This document shows positions 15,610 to 23,259 of a stretch of DNA of 24,745 bases, piece after piece; within the stretch, counting starts at the first letter, position 1; the number at the start of each line of letters is the position of its first letter. This DNA comes from DASVUC01 sp036387255 (GTDB lineage: Bacteria; Planctomycetota; Phycisphaerae; Tepidisphaerales; Tepidisphaeraceae). The stretch is taken from positions 1 to 24,745 of the forward strand of contig DASVUC010000035.1 of assembly GCA_036387255.1 (NCBI GenBank), given 5' to 3'. Position numbers and translations under genes: made by a program. The notes below the pieces were generated by a model. The model saw only the letters and a program-made list of their open reading frames with translations. It did not search any database and was not told the DNA's origin.

Positions 15610-15889
15610 GACCAGACCCCATACGATGCTCTCTCAATCGAGGGCAAAGTCATGTAAAGGACTTTCAGTTCATCGGTTAAGAAGCGCGGGTACAAAAGCA
15701 TCCAACGCTACGAACAGCGCTGGCTGTTGCTTGTTCCTTACGCGACCCGGCCGATAACAGTTCTCTTTTCTATCAGGACTTGCGGATGCGCCATCGCCCC
15801 CGCGGAGTGCGGGGGCGATGTACAACTTGCTTATCCAGCAGCACCAAATTGCCCGTCCGGTGCCGCTGAACCACCTCAGCTAAACCAGC
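15610..15889 (-). promoter_or_regulatory. 280-base gap upstream of the exosortase
   Basis: Non-coding on both strands as far as I can see. It holds the 12-bp hairpin at 15792-15820, a 6-bp inverted repeat AACAGC-GCTG-GCTGTT (15713-15728), and a CCGATAA at 15751-15757. The length suggests that the exosortase operon has its own promoter or a long leader. I cannot assign a -10/-35 pair with confidence. Confidence 0.3.
15792..15820. other. Strong hairpin between export gene and exosortase
   Basis: A perfect 12-bp stem, CATCGCCCCCGC (15792-15803) with GCGGGGGCGATG (15809-15820), and a GGAGT loop. It lies 70 bases after the export lipoprotein gene and 182 bases before the exosortase. No T-run follows on either strand, so it is not a standard intrinsic terminator. 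It may be an mRNA-stabilising 3' hairpin, a partial terminator or an operator. Confidence 0.6.
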
Positions 15890-17500
15890 CTAGCGCTGCT
15901 GGTCCTGCTGCGGGGCGTAGTTTCGGTCATACAGGAATCCGAACCCGTACGTTACGCGGAAACCATTACGCAGGGCCGCGATGAACGGGGCGAACACATT
16001 AGTACCCACGCGCACGTGGTCATAAGGTTTCAGATAAATGTCCGGCTGCATCCCCGCGTAAACCTTGTCCAGGTCCACCAATACGTTCACTTCCTTGTCG
16101 CGCCCGATTCGCCGGATGACTTCGGTACGCGCCGGGATCGCAACAGCGTCAAACCCGCCGGCCCCGTCCACAGCCTCCTTCAGCGTGATGCGGCGGGCGG
16201 TCAGGCTATACACGCCGCCTCGCTGAACGTGACCCGCAACCCAATACTCACCCGTGAGCGGATTCGGAACGATGATCATGTCCTGCGGACGGATAACGAT
16301 GTTGTACTTCAGGTCGCCATTGCGCAGCTCATCCAGCGGCACGCGAATCACGCGCACGTTCTCGCCGCCCATGGGGTTATTGAATTCGAAACCGCCTGTG
16401 CCCGCGGGCTGCGTCGTCGGCCCTGCGCCCATGGTACCCGTGGCGCCCATGGCCCCGGTGGTGCCGCGAGCTCCGGCAGTACCCGTTGCGCCCACCGTAC
16501 CCCGCGCATCGCTGGGCGCCAGCGGATCCACGCGCCCGGTCGCTCCAACCCCAGTTGTCCCAGTCGTCGTTCCCCGATTCGGCGCCAAAACCGGCTGACC
16601 TTCCACGATTCCGTAGCGTTCTTCAGCGGTCAGGTTCCCGCCGGGCGCGGGACGTGTCGCCGCGCCACGCGTAGCGCTCGTGCCCGTGGCGCCAGCACCC
16701 GGCGCCAGCGCATCGGCGCCCGCAGTCTGGAGAAGAACCGCTCGCGCCGTCCCCACCCCACCCGCATCCGACCGCGGCGCCAGTTCATCGCTTGGCAAGG
16801 TCGTTGCCCCACCGGCGGGGCCGGTGGTGGAGCGGCCGCGCCCAACGTTCTCGCGGCGAATGACGTAGATGTTCTCGATACCCTGATAAGGCACATCGCC
16901 CGCAAGAACCAGCGCGTCGAGGATGCGGAAGTCGCTCTGGAGAATCTGATACTGACCCGCGCGCTGCACTTGGCCAAGAATGCTAAAGGTGCGAGCGCGG
17001 GCTTCCGTCACCGTCACGGTGACCTGCGCGTTCTGGATGATGTTGTTGCGACGATAGGCGTCGATGATTTCCTGCTCGAGCTGCGATTCGGTCAATCCTT
17101 CCGCGCGGATCTGACCGAGCAGCGGCAGGCTCACGTTCCCGCTCTCGCTGACGCGCGTCTGCTTGAGCGTCTCGACGTTGGGCCCGACGAGATCGGTGAT
17201 CGAAATCGTCAGCATGTCGTTGGCGCCGACCACATAATCCTGCGCCGAAGCGACGAGATCTTCCGGGCGGACGTCCTGCGCATTGGTGAATTCTTCGTTG
17301 GGCTCTTCGATGCCCGTCTCAAGGCTCGAGAGGATCGGCATCAGCAGTGGCTGCTTCTTGAACCGCCCCACTTCCGACGGATCGATAAAGCCGTTGTCGA
17401 ACGGCCCATGCGCCGTGCAGCCGCCCACCAGCACACCGGCGGCGACAATCGACAGAATCTTCAAGGCCCGTGACTTCTTCGAGATGCGAGCAGAACGCAA
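15890..17500 (-). CDS. Outer-membrane polysaccharide export lipoprotein (Wza/SLBB family) with low-complexity insertion
   Basis: 536 residues. Lipoprotein signal with VLVGGC, Cys28. The polysaccharide export domain is at about 87-165 (DYVVGANDMLTISITD opens it). An SLBB domain starts at 171 (FSILGQVQRAGQYQIL) but is interrupted after IYVIRRE near 217. A low-complexity insert of ~155 residues rich in G, A, T and P follows, including a Gly-X-Y run at 334-360. The SLBB pattern then resumes (VRVIRVPLDEL...IVIRPQDMIIVPN, 382-412). A second SLBB (WVAGHVQRGGVYSL onward) spans 420-500. Family members form the outer-membrane channel for capsule or EPS export. The start is TTG at 17500 with GGAG 8 bases before; no ATG is available nearby. 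It is the first gene of the EPS locus, divergent from the GH127-like gene. Confidence 0.92.
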   Translation of the reverse strand: MRSARISKKSRALKILSIVAAGVLVGGCTAHGPFDNGFIDPSEVGRFKKQPLLMPILSSLETGIEEPNEEFTNAQDVRPEDLVASAQDYVVGANDMLTISITDLVGPNVETLKQTRVSESGNVSLPLLGQIRAEGLTESQLEQEIIDAYRRNNIIQNAQVTVTVTEARARTFSILGQVQRAGQYQILQSDFRILDALVLAGDVPYQGIENIYVIRRENVGRGRSTTGPAGGATTLPSDELAPRSDAGGVGTARAVLLQTAGADALAPGAGATGTSATRGAATRPAPGGNLTAEERYGIVEGQPVLAPNRGTTTGTTGVGATGRVDPLAPSDARGTVGATGTAGARGTTGAMGATGTMGAGPTTQPAGTGGFEFNNPMGGENVRVIRVPLDELRNGDLKYNIVIRPQDMIIVPNPLTGEYWVAGHVQRGGVYSLTARRITLKEAVDGAGGFDAVAIPARTEVIRRIGRDKEVNVLVDLDKVYAGMQPDIYLKPYDHVRVGTNVFAPFIAALRNGFRVTYGFGFLYDRNYAPQQDQQR

Positions 17501-17898
17501 GGGTGCGCTCCTTTCAGGTTACCTGTTTTGAGACTTTCCAGCTCTAACGCCCACGGCGACAGTCGCCGCCCGAGCAACACCTATTTCATGTTCGGCTTTC
17601 CAGCCCTTTTAAATTTATCGGCAAAATTGCATTTTCTTCTTATCGGACCGGGGCGTTAATTTAGGTCAGACTGCTGATATTGCAATAGACCCCGCCGAAC
17701 GCAAACCCGCCAAAGCACGATCCCCGCCACACTCAATCCCCGGCGCCATCAGAAGTTGCACAAGTCGCAGCACCCGACCCGTTGCGTTCACAGGGCTTGC
17801 ACAACCGGGTGTCGCCGTTCATCTTCTCGCGCACTGCCTCCACTTGCGCATTTTATGCTGATCGTGCACTGAATGACCGAACGCCCGCAGGAGCACTC
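17501..17898. promoter_or_regulatory. Divergent intergenic region between the EPS export gene and the GH127-like gene
   Basis: About 400 bases without a supported gene. The middle (roughly 17605-17665) is AT-rich against the GC-rich surroundings, as expected of a promoter zone for divergent genes. It contains two direct copies of CTTTCCAGC (17534-17542 and 17596-17604) and two of TTATCGG (17615-17621 and 17640-17646). I see no convincing -24/-12 sigma-54 element and cannot place a specific -10/-35 pair. An in-frame extension of the GH127-like frame up to 17782 is open but lacks a good start or signal peptide. Confidence 0.45.
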
Positions 17899-19767
17899 TT
17901 GACCAGCAAGACTCGCATCCACTTTGCCCGCGGCCTCGTCCTTGCGGCCTTACTCTTGGTGAGTGCGCGATCCGTACACGCGCAGCCTATCCAAATCGAA
18001 GGGCTCAGCGGACAAGTTACCGCGGTCAAGATCGAGATTCCTGCCACTCGATTCAGCCGGCGCGGTGAACTTCCTGAATCCGAAGACATCGACCTGAAGC
18101 GGATGGCCGGCTGGGCCATGAACTATCTGGCCCGCACACCGCGCCCGGACCGCAACTTTGAGCCGGTCTTTCAGTGCCATCCCCGCCAGTGTCCGCCTGT
18201 TCCGGCAGGGGCCGATCCCGTTGTCGCCTGCGACACAGACGCTCGAATGGACTGGGAATGGTATTACATGCGCGAAGTCTCCGGCTCCGACGGCGCGCGC
18301 GACATCGAGCAAGCGTTCCACAAGCGCATCCGCAGCTACATCGCGCCGGACGGCAAAGTCTGGGCGACACCGGGAGCGTTCAACGAATCGGACATCAACG
18401 CCAACTACACCGAAAACGACCGCATCATCCACATCTGGGGCTCCACGAAGGTGCTGCAAAGCCTTGCAGAGCACCACGCGCGACATCGCGATGAAGAATC
18501 GAAAGTACTTGCGCAAAAGGTCATGCGCGCACTGAAGTCGCTGGCAAGCTGGGATCAGCATGACGGCCAATCCCGTTGCTGGTTCAGATGCGGCATGGGC
18601 GGACTCAAGCCTGATGGGGCCGTCGTTCCCAACGGGTGGAATCGCCAGCCGGCGCCGATCATCGAGCCCCTGCTCACGTACTACCTCGCCACCGGCGACG
18701 CCGAAGCGCTCTCCTTCGCCCGCGCTTACGCGGAAGGAATGATCACCAGCGCTCAACCAGACGGACTGCGGTTTGGAGCCGATGGCAGCTTCCCCGGCGG
18801 TCATAGCCATGCCACCATGCATGCCGTCTGGGGCATCGCGCACCTCGGCGCGCTGACCAAGGAAGCACGTTATCTGAGCTTCGCCAAAGGCGCCTTCGAC
18901 TACCTGCTCAAGCGAGGCACCGGCACCGGCTGGTTCCCCGCCGGCCCTGACAACTGCAATGAAACCTGCTGTGTCTCCGACATGATTTCTATCGCAGCGC
19001 TCCTGGGACATGCTGGCAACACAGCCTACTACGACTACGCCGAGCGCTACTTCCGCAATTACATCGCTAGTTTGCAATTCATCGTCACGCCCGACTTTGA
19101 GCGGTATTACCAAAACCTGCACCAGGAAAAAGGTGAAGCAGCAATCGCCAGGGGACTGGACGAGCTTCGAAAATTCCAAGGCGGCATCATTGGCGGGTCC
19201 GGGCTGAATGACTTTGAGAACAGCCTCCTGGGCAACGTCTCGGGATTTGAAATGTTCGGCTGCTGCGCTCCGGAGGGGATGCGCGCCATCTACACGATCT
19301 GGAGCAACAGCATCGAACATCGCGCCGTGTCACCGACCGGCCCCGCCGGCGTCTACGTCAACTTAAGCTTCTCCCGCACATCGGCCTGGGCCGACGTGAT
19401 CTCCTCGCTGCCAGCGGAAGGGCGCCTCACGGTCAAAGTCAAAGTGCGAGACACCTTCTTCATCCGGCCCCCACACTGGGCCCCGCACAGCGACATTCAA
19501 ACCTTCATCAACGATGAACGGGCCCAACTCACCTGGCGCGACGGCTACATCTCCGTTGAAGCTAAACCGGGCCATGAGATCTCGCTCACCTACCCACTCA
19601 TCTCCTTCAGGCAACACGTTAAAAACCTGTGGCAATCCAAACCCAACCTGGAGACGACCTTCCACTGGCTAGGCAACACTGTGATCTCCGCCGAACCCGC
19701 CCCCACACAGACCCCGCTGTTCTCGCCCAAGCCGCGACAGCTCCCGCCGCCACCGCCGCTGAAATGA
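17899..19767 (+). CDS. Exported GH127-like glycoside hydrolase (beta-L-arabinofuranosidase family, former DUF1680)
   Basis: 622 residues from a TTG at 17899. AGGAG lies 5 bases before it, and the start gives a proper signal peptide (hydrophobic GLVLAALLLVSARSVHA, cleavage before QPIQ). The large alpha/alpha-barrel region includes RIIHIWGSTKVLQSL and GGHSHATMHAVWGIAHL. Two motifs fit the GH127 zinc-cysteine site: E355-T-C357 in CNETCCVSDM, and C455-C456 in FGCCAPEG. In characterised GH127 enzymes one Glu and three Cys bind zinc, and one of the paired Cys is the nucleophile. A beta-sandwich-like C-terminal part ends in PPPPPLK. Members remove arabinofuranose or related sugars from plant-type glycans; the true substrate is unknown. 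It is divergently transcribed from the EPS locus. Confidence 0.78.
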   Translation: MTSKTRIHFARGLVLAALLLVSARSVHAQPIQIEGLSGQVTAVKIEIPATRFSRRGELPESEDIDLKRMAGWAMNYLARTPRPDRNFEPVFQCHPRQCPPVPAGADPVVACDTDARMDWEWYYMREVSGSDGARDIEQAFHKRIRSYIAPDGKVWATPGAFNESDINANYTENDRIIHIWGSTKVLQSLAEHHARHRDEESKVLAQKVMRALKSLASWDQHDGQSRCWFRCGMGGLKPDGAVVPNGWNRQPAPIIEPLLTYYLATGDAEALSFARAYAEGMITSAQPDGLRFGADGSFPGGHSHATMHAVWGIAHLGALTKEARYLSFAKGAFDYLLKRGTGTGWFPAGPDNCNETCCVSDMISIAALLGHAGNTAYYDYAERYFRNYIASLQFIVTPDFERYYQNLHQEKGEAAIARGLDELRKFQGGIIGGSGLNDFENSLLGNVSGFEMFGCCAPEGMRAIYTIWSNSIEHRAVSPTGPAGVYVNLSFSRTSAWADVISSLPAEGRLTVKVKVRDTFFIRPPHWAPHSDIQTFINDERAQLTWRDGYISVEAKPGHEISLTYPLISFRQHVKNLWQSKPNLETTFHWLGNTVISAEPAPTQTPLFSPKPRQLPPPPPLK

Positions 19768-19900
19768 TCATCTTCTCCATTTTGACGTGATCAGAGCTGT
19801 GGCTTCTGGTTCACGAGAGTACGAGGAGGTCTTCAGTTGCTTTCACCAAACAATCCCGCCAGCAGCAATTCGCTTAAGATGGGGCTGAGGGAACGAGGCT

Positions 19901-20212
19901 ATGGACGCGTTTTATGCTTTTCTGGTGCTGGCGCTGATGGTGGCGTGCGCCGCGTGGTTTCTGCTGGCACTGCACGGGGATCGCCGGCAGAAGCGGAAGC
20001 ATTATGCCGAGGCTACAGCGCTGGGATCCAAGCTGGTTTGTCCGACGTGCAATCTGCCGACGCTGCAATGGTCGCAGGACACTTGGGAGGCGGAACTGCA
20101 ATACCTTGATGGCACGACCAAGACCGAGCGAGGCTTCACGTACATATGCGTGAACTGCTCGCAGCTTCATGATTTCACCACGGAAGGCGCCTATCGCAGG
20201 CCCGTTGATTGA
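19901..20212 (+). CDS. Small membrane-anchored zinc-ribbon protein
   Basis: 103 residues. One N-terminal membrane helix (FYAFLVLALMVACAAWFLLAL, about 4-24) is followed by a basic stretch (RRQKRKH) that would stay in the cytoplasm. Two Cys pairs then form a likely zinc ribbon: C47-P-T-C50 and C83-V-N-C86, 33 residues apart. The start is supported by GAGG about 7 bases before the ATG. It follows the GH127-like gene in the same direction after ~130 bases without an obvious terminator, so cotranscription is possible. I recognise no named family; a role in regulation or membrane-protein quality control would be guesswork. Confidence 0.7.
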   Translation: MDAFYAFLVLALMVACAAWFLLALHGDRRQKRKHYAEATALGSKLVCPTCNLPTLQWSQDTWEAELQYLDGTTKTERGFTYICVNCSQLHDFTTEGAYRRPVD

Positions 20213-20242
20213 TTTGTAGTGCAACGTAGGTGGTGCGGAATT

Positions 20243-21155
20243 CTACCGTGCTGCCACGTCCCCGGGTTGTGATACCTTTTTAAACTTCAAGAGTCCGTCT
20301 GCTACCACCCGAACTCCCTCAGTTCGGCGAATCACCATCTGACGCATATCACGCACCACATGGTCTGTCGCATCTGCCGCCCACTTAGCGACGGGGTAGA
20401 CCATTATGGCCTGCACCGCAGCCTCAGCGGCGATCACAAATGGCTCGCCCACATGCTCCTTCCGAACCTTGGGCACCCAATCTAAATCCGGAACACGCGC
20501 TCGAAGCCGCTCCCGCCACTGTTTCTTCTTTTTTGATATGTCATCAAACAGCCGCTCGAGCGGCTTGTCGTGAATCAATTCATTTCTGATCCTGATCAAC
20601 GTCTCAATGTCTCCAAATCGAGCGTCACCTGTATCGAATCTTGATCCACAAAAAGCGTAAAGCATCCTCGCCAAGTCGATCAGCTTCAATCTCCCGTCCT
20701 CTATCAGAAGGTTAGAAGTGCCATGAAACGCCGCATCCAACGCAGCAAGACGCCAGTTTACCTCCGACTGAAACGTCGCTGCGCACAACATGATCACAGT
20801 GGATGACGCCGACCTGCCTAACATTGCAGCTTCCTGAACGCGGCTGGCTTCCTCAAGGGCCGGCGGCCCCTCCCACGGTTGGAGATCTACAAAACGACGC
20901 GGCTCTCTCGCCATTTCCAAGTTCAGACAAATGCTGTGTTGAAAATTGGTTGGTGGACGAACATCAACTAGCCCCTCGGCGCTGAATGCGCAATTTATTA
21001 TTCCTACAACGGGGTCCCGTGGTGACGCTTCTGATCGCTTAGGAAAACCTGCGGCCTTTGTTTGCGCATCCTTCAGCAGATGGCATTTCTTGTACTTCTT
21101 TCCAGAGCCGCACCAGGAATATCGATCCTGTTGATTTACCTGGTCAAAATTTCAT
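20243..21155 (-). CDS. SEC-C motif protein with HEPN-like RNxxxH region; apparent +1 frameshift at codon 3-4
   Basis: The frame is open from 21151 down to the stop at 20243, yet has no ATG, GTG or TTG ahead of its first domain. That domain reads RYSWCGSGKKYKKCH, a SEC-C zinc-binding motif whose usual first Cys is Ser. An ATG at 21153-21155 reads ATG AAA TTT TGA; dropping one T from the TTTT (21146-21149) joins it to GAC and gives MKFDQVNQQDRYSWCGSG, a natural start. The restored protein has 303 residues. Its C-terminal two thirds are helical, with RNELIH (190-195), the R-x4-H pattern seen in HEPN-type domains. The ATG lies inside the 3' end of the GH97 gene (20-base overlap). Causes could be a sequencing indel, a real disruption, or +1 frameshifting. 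If translation starts at TTG 20920 or ATG 20914, SEC-C is lost. The gene looks less GC-rich than its neighbours. Confidence 0.65.
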
Positions 21156-23193
21156 CGATGCATGCAATCCGCACTACCTGCCCCCCCGCCGAAACCATCG
21201 CCGCCGTCAGCGCATCCTCCCTCCTCACCTGCCGCCTCTCCCGCTTCACCCCGTTCGGCCCCGCTGACGCATCGTCATTCCAGATCTCCGCCACAAACTT
21301 CCCCTCACCTAAAAACGCCAAGGGAATCTTCAGCTCCCGCGCATCGTCATCTGTCATGCTCCCCACGTACCAAGTCTTCCCCTTTCGACGCGCGATGGTG
21401 ATGTAATCGCTTACCCGCCCCTGGATGACCCGCGTCTCATCCCATGTCGTCGGCACATCCGACAAAAAATCGATGCCGCGACGCCCGCGGTACGCCGCCG
21501 GATAATCCACGGCCATCGGCATCGGGTTGTCATAGACGACGTACATGGCGAGTTGATGGCAGCGCGTTCCCATGACGTCGGGCGCGATATCGCGCGGGAG
21601 AAAATCGCTGGCGCGCACCGAACGAAAGCCTCCCTGGTGGAAATCGAGCGGCCCGGCGAGCATGCGCGTGAACGGCACCGTGAGCTGATGCTCGGGCGTG
21701 CTGCCGGGGCTCCACTTGTTCCACTCCTGGTTGAGCACCGCTTCATGCGTCAACAGGTTGGGATACGTGCGCGACAAGCCGGTGGGCTTGGAGACATTGT
21801 GCAGCGTGACGGTGAGCTTGTGCTGTGCGGCCTTTGCGACCATCTCGCGAATCCAGTTGATCATTTCCTGATCGTCGCGCTGGATGAAATCGACCATGAT
21901 TCCCTCCACCCCCCACTGCTCATAAGTCGCCAGCGCCTTGTCGAGGTACTTGCGCAGTCCCGCTGATGCAACCCAGAGGCGAATGCGGACGCCTTTGCTT
22001 TTGGCGTGAGCGAGAACCTCGTGCATATCGAGCGACTTTACCGGGACGGTGATGTCGTGTTCGCCGTAGCCGGGGATCTTTCCGCCGTACCAAGCGATAT
22101 CCAGCCCGTCGATTGAGGAATAGGCAAAACCGAATTCCGCTGCGCCATCGATATAATGCTTGAAGGTGGCGGTGTCGACGCCGCCGCGACGGCCGTTGTG
22201 GTCGACGAGGTAGCCGTTCCACCAGAGGAAGGCCACCTTGCCCGGCTTGATCCAGGAGGTGTCGGCGATGGCGCAGGGATCGTTGAGGTTGTAGACGAGG
22301 TTTGACTCGAGCAGCTTCGCCGCCGAGGGCGCGATCATGATCACCCGCCAGGGCGTTTGGCGCGGTGCGTCCCCAACCACCTTCACATCTTTGTACTTCG
22401 GATGCGGCGAGAGATCGGAGCGCAGGAGAACCCGGCCCGCGTTTGTTGAGTTGGAGCGTGTGAGGTACATGCCGGCGTAGTCGGTGAGATTGGCCTCGGT
22501 GATCGCGACGGCGGGACCACCTTCGGGGAATTCCACCAGCAACGGCAGGCCAATTAGCTTGCCGGTTTCGACCTGTTCCAGCGACTTGGGCTGGTAGTAA
22601 AACTCGTAATGGCTGGTGTGATCCGGAATCGGCAGGATCCACCCTTTGGCCGCTGCGGGAAGAGAAAAGGTCGAGTCTTCAGAAGCGATCTCCACGTGCT
22701 TCATACCGGGTTGCTCGGGGAGTCGATAACGGAAGGCTGCGCCATCATCGTACGCGCGCAAGATGATCTCGACGGTTCGCCCGCCGCCGCGCTCGCGCAG
22801 CCGTGCCGTCACTTCGTTGAAGTGATCACGGGCGGTGGAGGTTTTGCCGGCGACGATGGGGTAGGTTTGGTCTTGACTGTCGCGGCGCACGTCGAGCAAT
22901 TCCAGATCGTGGAGCGGGCCGGCGCCTTTAAAGGTGATGTTCAGGGGCGAGTTGTCGATCACGACGCTGCCGCGGTAGGTGATGCGGTAGAGGGCACCTT
23001 TGTCGGGATCTGATTTGTTCTGGTTGAGGCGTAATTGAATTGCAACGTCGCCGCTGGGAGACGCAGCTTGGATCTCGCCGTTGTCAGCTTTCGCCTCTGG
23101 CGCAAGATGGATCAGCGCGAGGACGGCAATCAGCGGCAGAAGTATTTGGAAGTGCCGGCGCGCCCGCGGGGGAACTTGAAGTGCTCGTAGCAT
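21136..23193 (-). CDS. Exported glycoside hydrolase family 97 enzyme
   Basis: 685 residues, the usual GH97 size. A signal peptide precedes the domains (hydrophobic ILLPLIAVLALIHLA, then EAKADNGE). The N-terminal beta-sandwich opens with ASPSGDVAIQLRLNQN. The barrel has GGVDTATFKHYIDGAAEFGF, VEGIMVDFIQRDDQEMINW and KPTGLSRTYPNLLTHEAV, all strong family signatures. D435 (in MVDF) is placed like the nucleophile of retaining GH97 members, and E484 (in THEAV) is a candidate acid/base; both positions are by motif, not alignment. Known members are alpha-glucosidases or alpha-galactosidases acting in the periplasm, calcium-dependent. It begins 66 bases after the propeller-like gene, probably in the same operon, and its 3' end overlaps the SEC-C gene start. 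No clear Shine-Dalgarno precedes ATG 23193. Confidence 0.93.
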   Translation of the reverse strand: MLRALQVPPRARRHFQILLPLIAVLALIHLAPEAKADNGEIQAASPSGDVAIQLRLNQNKSDPDKGALYRITYRGSVVIDNSPLNITFKGAGPLHDLELLDVRRDSQDQTYPIVAGKTSTARDHFNEVTARLRERGGGRTVEIILRAYDDGAAFRYRLPEQPGMKHVEIASEDSTFSLPAAAKGWILPIPDHTSHYEFYYQPKSLEQVETGKLIGLPLLVEFPEGGPAVAITEANLTDYAGMYLTRSNSTNAGRVLLRSDLSPHPKYKDVKVVGDAPRQTPWRVIMIAPSAAKLLESNLVYNLNDPCAIADTSWIKPGKVAFLWWNGYLVDHNGRRGGVDTATFKHYIDGAAEFGFAYSSIDGLDIAWYGGKIPGYGEHDITVPVKSLDMHEVLAHAKSKGVRIRLWVASAGLRKYLDKALATYEQWGVEGIMVDFIQRDDQEMINWIREMVAKAAQHKLTVTLHNVSKPTGLSRTYPNLLTHEAVLNQEWNKWSPGSTPEHQLTVPFTRMLAGPLDFHQGGFRSVRASDFLPRDIAPDVMGTRCHQLAMYVVYDNPMPMAVDYPAAYRGRRGIDFLSDVPTTWDETRVIQGRVSDYITIARRKGKTWYVGSMTDDDARELKIPLAFLGEGKFVAEIWNDDASAGPNGVKRERRQVRREDALTAAMVSAGGQVVRIACIDEILTR

Positions 23194-23259
23194 CGGTAGA
23201 GCGTAATGCCGCTTGAGGAGAAGAGACAGGTGTTGCGGCCTGGGCGCATCTCGTGGCTG

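Noticed and set aside
14263..15657. Long plus-strand open frames opposite the exosortase and export gene (also 16016-17473, 12099-13241 and 6733-8082)
   Set aside because: All are mirror frames of well-supported minus-strand genes, rich in Arg and His, with no ribosome site or recognisable motif.
17600..17660. Possible sigma-54 promoter (GGCAAAATTGC)
   Set aside because: Spacing between GG and GC is 7 bases, not the 10 needed for a -24/-12 element.
17782..17898. Earlier start for the GH127-like gene at 17782
   Set aside because: The added 39 residues hide the signal peptide and lack a ribosome site. The TTG at 17899 has AGGAG at good spacing.
21141..21155. Programmed RF2-type frameshifting as the sole explanation for the SEC-C gene
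   Set aside because: No stimulatory Shine-Dalgarno is visible and the site is at codon 3. A one-base indel is at least as likely, so it is kept only as a hypothesis.
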